This document shows, in pieces, positions 25,782 to 33,328 of a DNA stretch of 33,328 nucleotides. Position 1 is the stretch's first letter, and the number at the start of each line of letters is the position of its first letter. The notes beneath the pieces are model-generated. The model was not told the DNA's origin and searched no databases. It saw nothing but the letters and a program-made list of their open reading frames with translations. The position numbers and the translations under genes were made by a program. The stretch is from Cellvibrionaceae bacterium (GTDB taxonomy: Bacteria > Pseudomonadota > Gammaproteobacteria > Pseudomonadales > Cellvibrionaceae), in contig JAGKXA010000026.1 in assembly GCA_021151615.1 (NCBI GenBank), positions 1 through 33,328 on the forward strand, given 5' to 3'.

Positions 25782-26963
25782 ATGAACTCCAATCAGATCA
25801 AGGATCGATTAAACGGTCTTGATACTCTGCGCGCACTGGCAATTATTCTGGTTTTGATTTTTCACTATCTGGTGGTGGTAAGCAATCAACCGCTCGCTGG
25901 ATTTATTTCCAAAATTGGCTGGGTCGGTGTGGACCTTTTCTTCGTCCTGAGCGGATATTTAATTGGCGACCAGCTTCTACGCGCATATGCCAAGGGCGAG
26001 GAAGTATCGTTAAAACTATTTTATGCACGGCGCCTGCTGCGGACCATTCCCAACTATCTCGTGGTATTGGCATTATATCTACTACTGCCCACACTACTGA
26101 GCGGTACCTATACCGCGCCCCTTTGGCAATTTTTAACTTTTACCCAAAATTTGGATATGCGCCCGGGCGAAACTTTTACTCACTCCTGGTCACTGTGTGT
26201 GGAAGAACAGTTTTATTTACTATTCCCCCTAATTTGCGTGCTTGCTTTAACCAACACAACCAAGGCGCTACGCCTATGGTTGATCATCGGATTGGGTTTC
26301 ATCATCGCCATACTGTTGCGACTATATATGTTTACTACTCATGGAGATTCTGCAATTACCGGTAAAGACTACTGGGAGTTTATTTACTATCCGAGCTATT
26401 CCCGCTTCGATGAATTTTTGCCGGGAATCGCACTCGCCCTTGTCAAAAATTACCACCAAGCCACCTTCAACAAATTAATACGCTTTGGCAATCTGTGGTT
26501 AATTACAGGCCTAACCTGTAGTGGCATTATGTTCTATGTGTTTCTGAATGTTCATTATCAACAAGGTATCGGCACTAACCGCTGGACCACCAGCCTCGGC
26601 TACACCGCCATAGCAATTAGCTTTGCATTACTGGTACTTTCAGCGCTATCACCTTCATCATGGCTATACCGGTACAAAATTCCAGGTGCAGCGAGTCTGG
26701 CGCTATGGTCCTACGCAATTTATTTAATCCATAAGCCGTTATATCAGCTGCTGAAAGAACCATTAAAAACGAATGGCATAAACATCGATGGCTATCTGGG
26801 TATGAGTATTATTCTATTGATCAGCATGATTGCAGGTTGGCTCCTGTATAAAATGGTAGAGGCGCCGTTTATGCAAATGCGTTCTCGCTATTTTCCGTCT
26901 AATCATCGCTCCGGGCCGGCGCCCTCGGCTATTCTTGACCACCAAGCGAGATCCGAAAACTAG
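25782..26963 (+). CDS. Acyltransferase-3 family membrane protein (OafA/YrhL type)
   Basis: An inner-membrane O-acyltransferase of 393 aa that, in the family, transfers acetyl or other acyl groups onto sugars of O-antigen, exopolysaccharide, peptidoglycan or glycans. It has about 10 membrane segments. Conserved points are GLDTLRALAIILVLIFHY at the N-terminus (R..A...V...H), GWVGVDLFFVLSGYLIG with the F-x-L-S-G-Y/F signature, FYARRLLRTIPNY, and SWSLCVEEQFYLLFP, the Ser-Leu-x-x-E-E-Q motif. No SGNH hydrolase domain is attached. Acceptor unknown; no glycan biosynthesis genes are adjacent. AAGGA lies 7 bases before ATG 25782. A perfect TATAAT stands at 25691-25696 in the 238-bp gap before it, but without a well-spaced -35. 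Confidence 0.92.
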   Translation: MNSNQIKDRLNGLDTLRALAIILVLIFHYLVVVSNQPLAGFISKIGWVGVDLFFVLSGYLIGDQLLRAYAKGEEVSLKLFYARRLLRTIPNYLVVLALYLLLPTLLSGTYTAPLWQFLTFTQNLDMRPGETFTHSWSLCVEEQFYLLFPLICVLALTNTTKALRLWLIIGLGFIIAILLRLYMFTTHGDSAITGKDYWEFIYYPSYSRFDEFLPGIALALVKNYHQATFNKLIRFGNLWLITGLTCSGIMFYVFLNVHYQQGIGTNRWTTSLGYTAIAISFALLVLSALSPSSWLYRYKIPGAASLALWSYAIYLIHKPLYQLLKEPLKTNGINIDGYLGMSIILLISMIAGWLLYKMVEAPFMQMRSRYFPSNHRSGPAPSAILDHQARSEN

Positions 26964-27155
26964 CGGGCTCGCAAATCCACGCGAAAGCTGAGGGATACAA
27001 TATCACTCCGCTTACGATAGATTTTTCCGCGAACCATAAAATCGCGTACCAATTTGCGTCTACATAGCGGGAGCGCGCCAGCTGGTTTACACTTCAGGCA
27101 CTTTATTTCTTCAATCAGTTTCTATTCATTCTGTATGTTATTCAGGAGTTTCCCT

Positions 27156-29013
27156 ATGCGATTTGTAACACGGGCGTTGTGTATGGCAGGCGGATTAACT
27201 ATGGCGAGTTCATTGTTGGCTGCGGAAGGCATGTGGACATTGGATAACCTCCCCTATGCTGACCTGAAAAAAAACTACAACTTCAAACCCACCCCGGAAT
27301 GGATTCAAAAAACGATGCGCAGTGCAGTACGCCTCGCCGGTGGCTGCTCGGGTTCATTTGTCTCGGGCGAAGGATTGGTGCTCACTAATCATCACTGTGT
27401 GGTTTCCTGTGTGGAAGATTTATCCAGCAAGGAACAAGACCTGATCAACAATGGTTTTATCGCACGCGCGCGCAATCAAGAAAAGCAATGCCCGGGCATG
27501 GAGATTAACCAACTGGAAAAAACTGAGAATGTCACTGCACGCATGCAAAAAGCATTGACAGGACTGAATGGAAAAGCCTTCGCCGACGCCAAAAAAGCTG
27601 AGCAATCGCAAATTGAAAAAGAATGCATGGGCGATGCAGGCGATAAGCGCCGCTGCGATATCGTAGAGCTCTACAATGGTGGCGAGTATCACGTCTATCA
27701 ATACAATCGCTATCAAGACGTGCGATTAGTATTTGCGCCCGAATATGCCGCGGGGTTTTTTGGTGGTGATCCAGACAACTTTAACTTCCCGCGCTACAAC
27801 CTGGATATGGGTTTATTACGTGTTTATGAAAATGGCAAGCCTATTGCCAACACTAATTGGTTTCCCATCAACACCAAAGGCGCCAAAGAAAATGAACTGG
27901 TAATGACACTGGGGCACCCAGGCGCCACCCAGCGCCTACTCACTATGGCGGAACTGGAAACGCAACGCGATCTGGTACTGCCTTTCCGTTTAATGTTTGC
28001 GTCGGAGTATCGTGGGCTACTGCTCCAATATTCACGCGAGGGAGATGAGCAATCGCGCATTGCCCAGACTGAATTATTTTCTGTCGAAAACGGTATTAAA
28101 GCGCGCACGGGTATGTTCCAGGCATTGCTATCGCCCGCCGTTATGCAAGAAAAACGCGATAGTGAAAATAACTTTCGCAACTGGGTAAATGCCGATACCT
28201 CACGCCAACAACAATATGGCGACCCATGGCAAACCATTAGCAACACGCAAACTGCGTGGCGCAACCTTTACCTGGATTATGTGATGATCGAGATGGGAAT
28301 GGGTTCACTTTCCCAGCAGATTACCTGGGCGAGAACACTGGTGCGTGGCGCCGCTGAGCGCGATAAACCCGATTCAGAGCGCCTGCGCGAATTCTCCCAA
28401 GCCGCATTGCCCAATGTGCAAGCCGGCCTATTTGCGGAAATACCCCTCTACCCCGAATTTGAACAATTAAAACTTAGCTGGTCACTGAGCAAATTGCGCG
28501 AGCGTTTGGGTGTAGATAATCCCGTGGTAAAAGCGATTCTTGGCAAGGAATCCCCTGAGGCGATTGCCCTATAAGGGAACCTCAGTATACCCGGATGCAA
28601 CCTTCTCATTGCGCCTTTCACACGGTGTAATTCGCGGTTGGGATGAGCGCGGCATCGCCGTTAAACCTTTTACCGATTTTACCGGTTTATTCGATCGCGC
28701 TACCGATTTTGATCCTTTCAAACTGGCGAGTACCTGGGTTACAAATGAGAAAAAATTGGACAAGAAAACTCGCTTCAATCAAGTCTCCACCAATGACATA
28801 GTAGGTGGGAATTCAGGCAGCCCGTTAATCAACAGCAAGGGTGAGTTAGTGGGTTTGATTTTTGATGGCAATATCCAGTCATTGGGCGGAAGTTATTTCT
28901 ACGATGAATCCGTTAATCGTGCCGTATCTGTCCACTCGGCAGCTATTGGCGAAGCCTTGAAGAAGGTTTATAAAGCCGATCACTTGACCAAGGAATTACA
29001 ACTCTCAAAATAA
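27156..29013 (+). pseudogene. S46-family dipeptidyl-peptidase (DPP7/DPP11 type), broken by internal deletion and frameshift
   Basis: The intact family member is a periplasmic serine exopeptidase of about 700 aa that removes dipeptides from peptide N-termini. Here the first frame (27156-28574, 472 aa) has the signal peptide (to about LLAA, residue 23), SGSFVSGEGLVLTNHHCVV with the catalytic His, and FGGDPDNFNFPRY. It stops at 28572 just after GKESPEAIAL. The family then resumes in another frame from about 28570 (YKGTSVYPDATF...) to 29013, including the nucleophile Ser in NDIVGGNSGSPL and LIFDGNIQSLGG. Compared with my recollection of intact relatives, about 65 residues between the two parts are missing, so this is a deletion, not just a single-base slip. 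Neither part has the full triad. ATG 27156 has AGGAG 7 bases before it. A sequencing or assembly error remains possible. Confidence 0.85.
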
Positions 29014-29121
29014 ATCCAATCGCTCAACTAGCTCGCGCTCGGCATCCCCGGGCGCGGGCTGCTTCTCCGTACGCATCCAAATAACTAAAAATTTTTAATT
29101 TTTTTTCATTTACAGCCAAAA

Positions 29122-29150
29122 TTGTCACAAACTATTCACAATAGTGTGAT
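29122..29150 (+). promoter_or_regulatory. Candidate promoter with overlapping inverted repeat
   Basis: TTGTCA (29122-29127), a 17-bp spacer and TGTGAT (29145-29150) fit a sigma-70 promoter with a good -35 and mediocre -10. An imperfect inverted repeat TCACA..CTATT/AATAG-TGTGA (29125-29149) covers the spacer, as an operator might. An A/T-rich run lies just upstream (29090-29112). It precedes the ATG at 29240 by about 90 bases. Confidence 0.4.
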
Positions 29151-29239
29151 ATCGCGAGTGCTAATCTGACAATGAAATCGGAGATCGATGACCCACAAGG
29201 GTGCAGGTTGCCGTATATTGATTCACGAGGAGCACAACA

Positions 29240-29965
29240 ATGACAAATATTGTTCTTAAAAAACTGATCCGCTCATTGGCAATTTTAGCAGCGGTCACCC
29301 CATTTGCGAGCTACGCGACTGCTTATACTCCCGCCAAATTCGGCAACGCAGTAGATACCTTGGGCAAACAAATCACACTGCCCGCATCTTTCGGGGAAGG
29401 CGTTAAAACTGTGGCGGTTTACTGCCAAGCCGACGTATTGACCAGCGGCAATATCAACGCAGTAACCTGTTATGAAAACAGCCCTCTGGTATCCATGCAA
29501 AATGTGACTGAATCAGCGCTCAAATCCGCTACGTTTGAGCCAGCGACTATTGATGGCAAGGCTGTGCCAGTAAGAATGCAACTGCGTGTAGTTTATTCGC
29601 TCGGCGGAACCCAGGCCCCTATTGTATTGCTGCCGAATTTGGGCACCTTACAAGCGCAATACGGCACCAACTATTACGCGCCGCAAGAGCGTTTGGATAC
29701 CAGTGACTGGTATGCAAACTACACCACCAAAGAACGCGGTGATGGCAAGCTCTTCTTTGCCGAAGGGAAAACAACGCGTGTAATGGCTAATATTGAAGCC
29801 GATGGGAAAGTGGAAACGGTCAGTACAATTGAAGCCGCACTACGCAAACAGGCGGACGCTGCCAATATTGAATCCTCCTTGAAAAAATCCCGCTTCATTC
29901 CCGGCTTTGTAGAAAATAAACCTACAGCCATGCATTACATTGCAGTAGTCAATTATCAAAAATAA
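29240..29965 (+). CDS. Secreted protein with two TonB-C-like domains
   Basis: A 241-residue exported protein of unknown function. After a signal peptide (cut near ASYATA, about residue 28) there are two segments with the pattern of the TonB C-terminal fold. Residues about 55-122 read VKTVAVYCQADVLTSGNINAV..., then ALKSATFEPATIDGKAVPV and RVVYSL. Residues about 175-240 read RVMANIEADGKVETVSTIE..., SLKKSRFIPGFVENKPT and YIAVVNYQ. Unlike true TonB it lacks the membrane anchor and Pro-rich spacer, so it cannot energise receptors by the known route. Such domains occur in secreted proteins of related bacteria, where the role is unclear. GAGGAG lies about 7 bases before ATG 29240. It has its own likely promoter and terminator and no evident operon partner. 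Confidence 0.75.
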   Translation: MTNIVLKKLIRSLAILAAVTPFASYATAYTPAKFGNAVDTLGKQITLPASFGEGVKTVAVYCQADVLTSGNINAVTCYENSPLVSMQNVTESALKSATFEPATIDGKAVPVRMQLRVVYSLGGTQAPIVLLPNLGTLQAQYGTNYYAPQERLDTSDWYANYTTKERGDGKLFFAEGKTTRVMANIEADGKVETVSTIEAALRKQADAANIESSLKKSRFIPGFVENKPTAMHYIAVVNYQK

Positions 29966-29974
29966 TTGACTACT
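29944..29974. repeat. Perfect 13-bp hairpin spanning the stop codon
   Basis: AGTAGTCAATTAT pairs perfectly with ATAATTGACTACT around a 5-base loop. The TAA stop (29963-29965) lies in the right arm. No T tract follows, and a separate classic terminator stands 10 bases further on, so this hairpin is extra. It may protect the mRNA 3' end. Confidence 0.6.
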
Positions 29975-29982
29975 GGTGAAAC

Positions 29983-30016
29983 AAAAAAAGGCTGCACTGA
30001 CTTGCAGCCTTTTTTA
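29983..30016. terminator. Bidirectional terminator
   Basis: An A-rich run, GGCTGCA, a 6-base loop, TGCAGCC and a T run form a strong stem with A/T tracts on both sides, able to end both the TonB-C-like gene (plus) and the patatin gene (minus) that converge here. Confidence 0.9.
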
Positions 30017-30040
30017 TTGCTATTTGTGCCACAGCAGACG

Positions 30041-31207
30041 CTACTTATTGACAAAGAATCTATGAATATTTTCCGCCTCTACTAACGCATCTGCTCGACC
30101 CAGCTCGATCAGCTCGTTAATAAATTCGGTTGAAAATAATAAATAACTGGCTGCAGTCGCACCGCCACCTTTTGCGGTAGAACCGGTCGCGCGCATAAAG
30201 AAACGCAAACTTTTAGGTAAGTAGCGCACATTGCGTCCTGCAATTCCATCAATAGGCATACTCGGCGAAATCACCATATTTTCGACCGGCCGCAAGCAAA
30301 TCCCTTCTTTGAGTCGCTGCTCCTCTGGAATCATCTTTAACAATTGATTCATGCGCTCCAAATGCTCCAGATCACTTTCCATTGCATCCACAAATGCGCT
30401 GTTAAATAAATGCCCAACAATTTGCCCCATAGACGGTGAATGTCGGTGCGGCACGCGACGATTCGCTTTTATCGCCGTGCGATTACCGCTCACACCGATT
30501 ACAAACAATGAGTCAGCACCCAAATGCAACGCCGGACTCATAGGCGCTAGCTGACGCAAGGCACCATCACCAAAATATTCACGATTAATACGCACAGCGG
30601 GAAATATTGTAGGTATTGCGGACGACGCCAACAAATGCTCCAAACGCAATTGAGTAGGCACACCTGCTCGACGATAACGATTCCACCCCTCTAAATCAGG
30701 ATGCCCCTGAAAAAAGCTTACCGAGTGCCCCGAGGTATAGCCCATAGCAGAGACACTAACAGCCAGCAATTTGCCGCTATTAATGGACTGCGCAATATTT
30801 TCAAAATGAATTTTAGAGCCTAACAAATTCCATAAAGGGCCATTATCCAATAACGACAAGGGCCGACGCCGCCCCATACCTTCATTCATCAAAGAAAAAC
30901 CAAGGTAGGAAAGCCCCTTAAAAATATCAATCCAGCCATGCAGGTACACCTGCCCTATTTCCAGGTTTTGCCACATTGCCGTCAGCGCATTTACCGCCGA
31001 TTTGAAATTGCCTTTATGGGCTGCAATTGCCAACGCATTAATTGCTCCAGCGGAGGTGCCACAGATAATCGGAAAGGGATTTTCAATATCATCCGGCAAT
31101 ATCTCAGCGAGAGCTTTCAACACCCCCACTTGATAGGCAGCGCGTGCGCCGCCGCCAGAAAGAATCAGCCCAGTCACCGGTTTTGTAGGGTCGTGCGCTA
31201 GATTCAT
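30041..31207 (-). CDS. Patatin-like phospholipase (RssA-type)
   Basis: A 388-residue hydrolase with the patatin fold, expected to act on phospholipid acyl chains with a Ser-Asp dyad. Clear motifs are the oxyanion loop SGGGARAAYQVGVL (17-30), the nucleophile GTSAG (Ser52) and the catalytic Asp in FGDGALRQL (Asp214). There is no signal peptide; it is probably cytosolic or membrane-associated, like E. coli RssA. Length is above the ~300 aa of RssA, with an extra C-terminal ~100 residues. The biological substrate is unknown. The ribosome site is weak. It ends near a bidirectional terminator, and lpxL lies 44 bp upstream on the same strand. Codon use and AT content match the first 31 kb, not the neighbouring lpxL. 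Confidence 0.92.
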   Translation of the reverse strand: MNLAHDPTKPVTGLILSGGGARAAYQVGVLKALAEILPDDIENPFPIICGTSAGAINALAIAAHKGNFKSAVNALTAMWQNLEIGQVYLHGWIDIFKGLSYLGFSLMNEGMGRRRPLSLLDNGPLWNLLGSKIHFENIAQSINSGKLLAVSVSAMGYTSGHSVSFFQGHPDLEGWNRYRRAGVPTQLRLEHLLASSAIPTIFPAVRINREYFGDGALRQLAPMSPALHLGADSLFVIGVSGNRTAIKANRRVPHRHSPSMGQIVGHLFNSAFVDAMESDLEHLERMNQLLKMIPEEQRLKEGICLRPVENMVISPSMPIDGIAGRNVRYLPKSLRFFMRATGSTAKGGGATAASYLLFSTEFINELIELGRADALVEAENIHRFFVNK

Positions 31208-31251
31208 CGGGGCTTCTCAGGATTTTTTCCGAGTATAGAAGTGCAATCGAG
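31208..31251. other. Abrupt base-composition boundary
   Basis: The 44-bp gap between the patatin and lpxL genes marks a sharp change. Hand counts of 60-base lines give 45% GC at 30301-30360 and 33% at 30781-30840, against 60% at 31801-31860 and 75% at 32641-32700. Codons ending in C or G dominate to the right only. No repeat, integrase or transposase is seen at the join. Confidence 0.8.
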
Positions 31252-32184
31252 CTAACCGCGTTTCTTGTACAACTTTGCTTCACCCGGCGGCCGCGTCTTG
31301 AAGCGCCGATGCGCCCACAGGTATTGCTCGGGGCAGCTGAGAATGGCGCGTTCGACCCATTGGTTGACCCGCAGGCAATCGGCCTCTTCACTGTCGCCGG
31401 GGAAATCGCGCAGCGGCGGATGGATCACCAGCTTGTAACCGCGACCATTGGGCAGACGCTTCTGGGTAAAGGGCATTACCTCGGCGCGGCCCAGGCGGGC
31501 GAACTTGCTGGTGGCGGTGACGGTGGCGGCGTTGATGCCGAACAGCGGCACGAAGATGCTCTGCTTGATGCCGTAATCCTGGTCCGGCGCATACCAGATC
31601 GCCCGCCCGGCGCGCAGCACCTTGAGCATCGCGCGTACGTCTTCGCGCTCGATGGCCTGGGCATCATGGTTATGCCGCTCGCGACCGCGACGCTGGACGA
31701 AGTCGAACAGCGCGTTCTTGTGCTCGCGGTACATGCCATCGATGGTGTGCCGTTGGCCCAACAGCGCGGCGCCGATTTCCAGGGTGGTGAAGTGCACGGC
31801 CATGAGGATCACGCCCCGCTCTTGCAGTTGCGCTTCCTGCAGATGCTCCAGCCCTTCGATATGCGCCAGGCGCGCCAGGCGCTTGGTCGGCCACCACCAG
31901 CTCATGGCCATTTCGAAAAAGGCGATGCCGGTGGAAGCAAAGTTTTCCTTGAGCAGCTTCTTGCGCTCGCTGGCGCTCATCTGCGGGAAACACAACTCCA
32001 GGTTGCGCGTAGCAATCTCGCGGCGCGAACGAGCGCCCAGGTACATCACTGCACCCAGCACCCGACCCAGGCCGAGCAGCCACCGATAGGGCAACTGCAC
32101 CAGCAGCCAGAGCAGGCCCAGGCCGAACCATAGCGGCCAGTAGCGGGGGTGAAAAAATTGACGACGAAACGGCGGACGGTCCAT
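31252..32184 (-). CDS. lpxL: Lipid A biosynthesis acyltransferase (LpxL/HtrB, lauroyl type)
   Basis: An inner-membrane enzyme that adds a secondary acyl chain, usually laurate, from acyl-ACP to the Kdo-lipid IV-A precursor on the cytoplasmic face. Length is 310 aa, normal for the family. One N-terminal membrane segment (about 13-45) precedes the catalytic H-x4-E motif HFTTLE, the conserved GMYREHKNALFD and the downstream stretch RAIWYAPDQDYG, ending with QYLWAHRRFKTRP. Which of the paralogous acyltransferases (LpxL1 or LpxL2 type) it is cannot be told by eye. Start ATG 32184 with GGAAG upstream. It is divergent from minC across 169 bp. GC-rich composition and protein flavour are Pseudomonas-like, unlike the genes to the left. 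Confidence 0.94.
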   Translation of the reverse strand: MDRPPFRRQFFHPRYWPLWFGLGLLWLLVQLPYRWLLGLGRVLGAVMYLGARSRREIATRNLELCFPQMSASERKKLLKENFASTGIAFFEMAMSWWWPTKRLARLAHIEGLEHLQEAQLQERGVILMAVHFTTLEIGAALLGQRHTIDGMYREHKNALFDFVQRRGRERHNHDAQAIEREDVRAMLKVLRAGRAIWYAPDQDYGIKQSIFVPLFGINAATVTATSKFARLGRAEVMPFTQKRLPNGRGYKLVIHPPLRDFPGDSEEADCLRVNQWVERAILSCPEQYLWAHRRFKTRPPGEAKLYKKRG

Positions 32185-32353
32185 CTGGGCTTCCGAAAAT
32201 CAAACAAAGGCGGGCATTCTACAGGACCGCACGCGGCTTGCGGCCCAACCCCGTTCTCGCTATAAGTCCGGTCTTATTCAAGGCCCGACCGGCGCCGAAC
32301 CGGTTGGCCGTTATTGCACTCAGCATATTTCTACAAGGCGCATCAGGCATCCC

Positions 32354-33091
32354 ATGAGCCAAGCCGATTTGCTCAACCAAGACCCCGTATTCCAGCTCAA
32401 AGGCAGTATGCTCGCCATCACCGTGCTGGAGCTTGCGCACAATGACCTCGAGCGCCTGGAGCAGCAACTGGCCGAAAAGGTTGCTCAGGCGCCGAACTTC
32501 TTCAGCAATATCCCGCTGGTGCTGGCCCTGGACAAGCTGCCCGCCGCCGAAGGCATTCTCGACCTCGGCGAGCTGATGGCCCTGTGTCGCCGCCATGGCC
32601 TGCGCACCCTGGCCATCCGCGCCAACCGTGAAGAAGACATCGCCGCCGCCCTGGCCCTGGACATTCCGGTGCTGCCGCCCTCCGGCGCGCGGGAAAAACT
32701 GGTCGAGCCGGTGGAGATCGCCGCCAAGCGCAAGGCGGAAAAGCCGCCGGAGCCGGTAGTCAAACCGACCAAGGTGATCACCTCGCCGGTACGCGGTGGC
32801 ATGCAGGTGTATGCCCAGGGTGGCGACCTGATCGTGCTGGCCCCGGTCAGTGCCGGTGCGGAACTTCTCGCCGACGGCAATATCCATGTTTACGCGCCCA
32901 TGCGCGGCCGAGCTCTGGCCGGGGTGAAAGGCGACACCAAGGCGCGCATTTTCTGCCAGCAAATGGGCGCGGAAATGCTCTCCATCGCCGGTCAATACAA
33001 GGTTTCCGAAGACCTGCGCCGCGACCCGCTATGGGGCGATGCGGTACAGGTCACCCTGTCGGGCGATGTGTTGAACATCACCCGGCTTTAA
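32354..33091 (+). CDS. minC: Septum site-determining protein MinC
   Basis: A cytosolic cell-division inhibitor that, with MinD at the membrane, blocks FtsZ ring assembly away from mid-cell. Length is 245 aa. The N-terminal FtsZ-inhibiting domain (1 to about 105) contains FQLKGSMLAITVLEL and NIPLVLALDKLP. A charged linker (about 112-140, KAEKPPEPVVKPTKV) follows, then the C-terminal beta-helix domain with TSPVRGGMQVYAQGGDLIVL, ADGNIHVYAPMRGRALAGVKG and RIFCQQMGAEMLSIAG, which dimerises and binds MinD. From memory the sequence is very close to the Pseudomonas aeruginosa protein, including the first 7 residues. minD begins 95 bp downstream; minE would be expected beyond the window. AGG lies 9 bases before ATG. 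Very sure of identity. Confidence 0.97.
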   Translation: MSQADLLNQDPVFQLKGSMLAITVLELAHNDLERLEQQLAEKVAQAPNFFSNIPLVLALDKLPAAEGILDLGELMALCRRHGLRTLAIRANREEDIAAALALDIPVLPPSGAREKLVEPVEIAAKRKAEKPPEPVVKPTKVITSPVRGGMQVYAQGGDLIVLAPVSAGAELLADGNIHVYAPMRGRALAGVKGDTKARIFCQQMGAEMLSIAGQYKVSEDLRRDPLWGDAVQVTLSGDVLNITRL

Positions 33092-33186
33092 CGGATACTG
33101 CGGCCACTTTTCAGGACACAAAAGGGCATCTGGAAGCCACGCCTGGCTTCGGATTCCCGCATTTCACATTTTTGGGGTGAATCACC

Positions 33187-33328
33187 TTGGCCAAGATCCT
33201 CGTAGTCACTTCCGGCAAGGGTGGCGTCGGTAAAACCACCACCAGCGCTGCCATCGGTACCGGCCTCGCCTTGCGCGGGCACAAGACCGTCATCGTCGAC
33301 TTCGACGTCGGCCTGCGTAACCTGGACC
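33187..33328 (+). CDS. minD: Septum site-determining protein MinD (5' part; cut by window end)
   Basis: The first 47 codons of the membrane-associated ATPase that recruits MinC and, driven by MinE, oscillates between poles. The deviant Walker A motif GKGGVGKTT with its extra lysine is visible, followed by AAIGTGLALRGHKTVIVDFDVGLRNLD, as in Pseudomonas MinD. Translation starts at TTG 33187, the only start giving the standard beginning AKILVVTSGKGG; GGGGTGA lies 6-12 bases before it. It is in operon order after minC. The reading frame is open to the window edge. Confidence 0.95.
   Translation, partial: MAKILVVTSGKGGVGKTTTSAAIGTGLALRGHKTVIVDFDVGLRNLD

Noticed and set aside
28540..29013. A separate small gene starting at ATG 28540
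   Set aside because: The first ~10 residues are out-of-frame S46 coding sequence and the rest is the S46 C-terminal third, so it is the second fragment of the broken gene.
31309..32133. A 274-codon open frame on the plus strand opposite lpxL
   Set aside because: Lies wholly antisense to a clear LpxL gene in GC-rich DNA, where long shadow frames are expected; the translation has no domain-like pattern.
32219..32995. A 258-codon open frame on the minus strand opposite minC
   Set aside because: Antisense to an unmistakable MinC in GC-rich DNA; low-complexity, His/Gly/Arg-rich translation typical of a shadow frame.
1..33328. Search for tRNA, rRNA, transposase, phage genes, toxin-antitoxin pairs or CRISPR arrays
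   Set aside because: No cloverleaf-like sequence with a GTTCGA arm and CCA end, no spaced repeats and no such protein families were recognised by eye; a covariance-model scan would be needed to exclude small RNAs.

Overview
Most of this window (about 1-31,250) looks like one chromosome segment from a free-living, polysaccharide-degrading gammaproteobacterium of the Cellvibrio/Saccharophagus type. The reasons are the gene content and the moderate, AT-leaning base composition: E. coli-type EttA, NhaD, TonB-dependent receptors, a secreted subtilase with a GlyGly-CTERM tail, a chitin-binding-module heme protein and an S46 peptidase. The organism is an inference from protein flavour and composition, not from a marker gene. 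The last 2 kb (about 31,252-33,328: lpxL, minC, start of minD) is different. It is GC-rich with C/G-ending codons, and its MinC and MinD read like Pseudomonas proteins. The switch is abrupt, inside a 44-bp gap. It is either an assembly or contamination join, or a very sharp recombination boundary.

Layout. 1-3.4 kb: ettA (translation throttle factor) and nhaD (Na+/H+ antiporter). 3.4-6.2 kb, minus strand: cobQ, then a periplasmic solute-binding/Cache fusion of unknown role. 6.3-10.3 kb: an overlapping mprF-virJ pair (aminoacyl-phosphatidylglycerol synthase/flippase plus a periplasmic esterase family known to remove the aminoacyl group). 10.3-11.9 kb, minus: a secreted protein joining a CBM5/12-like chitin-binding module to a large domain with one c-type heme motif. 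12.1-15.1 kb, minus: a vitamin B12 unit with a cobalamin riboswitch, btuB, an intergenic terminator and cobO. 15.25-15.7 kb: a small RDD membrane protein. 15.86-19.65 kb: a probable zinc-uptake operon with a Zur-type palindrome over the promoter, a His-rich TonB receptor and a His-containing beta-propeller lipoprotein resembling the zinc metallochaperone AztD. 19.7-25.5 kb, minus: a 1360-aa secreted subtilase and gamma-glutamyltransferase. 25.8-27 kb: an acyltransferase-3 membrane protein. 27.2-29 kb: an S46 dipeptidyl-peptidase gene broken by an internal deletion and frameshift. 29.2-30 kb: a secreted protein with two TonB-C-like repeats. 30-31.2 kb, minus: a patatin-like phospholipase.

Functional themes: metal and cofactor acquisition across the outer membrane (B12 and zinc, each with its own recognisable regulatory element), envelope lipid modification (MprF/VirJ, patatin, LpxL), secreted proteolysis and peptide use (subtilase, GGT, S46), and a possible extracellular redox protein tied to chitin. 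I saw no tRNA, rRNA, CRISPR array, transposase or phage gene. The longest non-coding stretch, 14,789-15,254, is filled by the riboswitch leader and the start region of the RDD gene.
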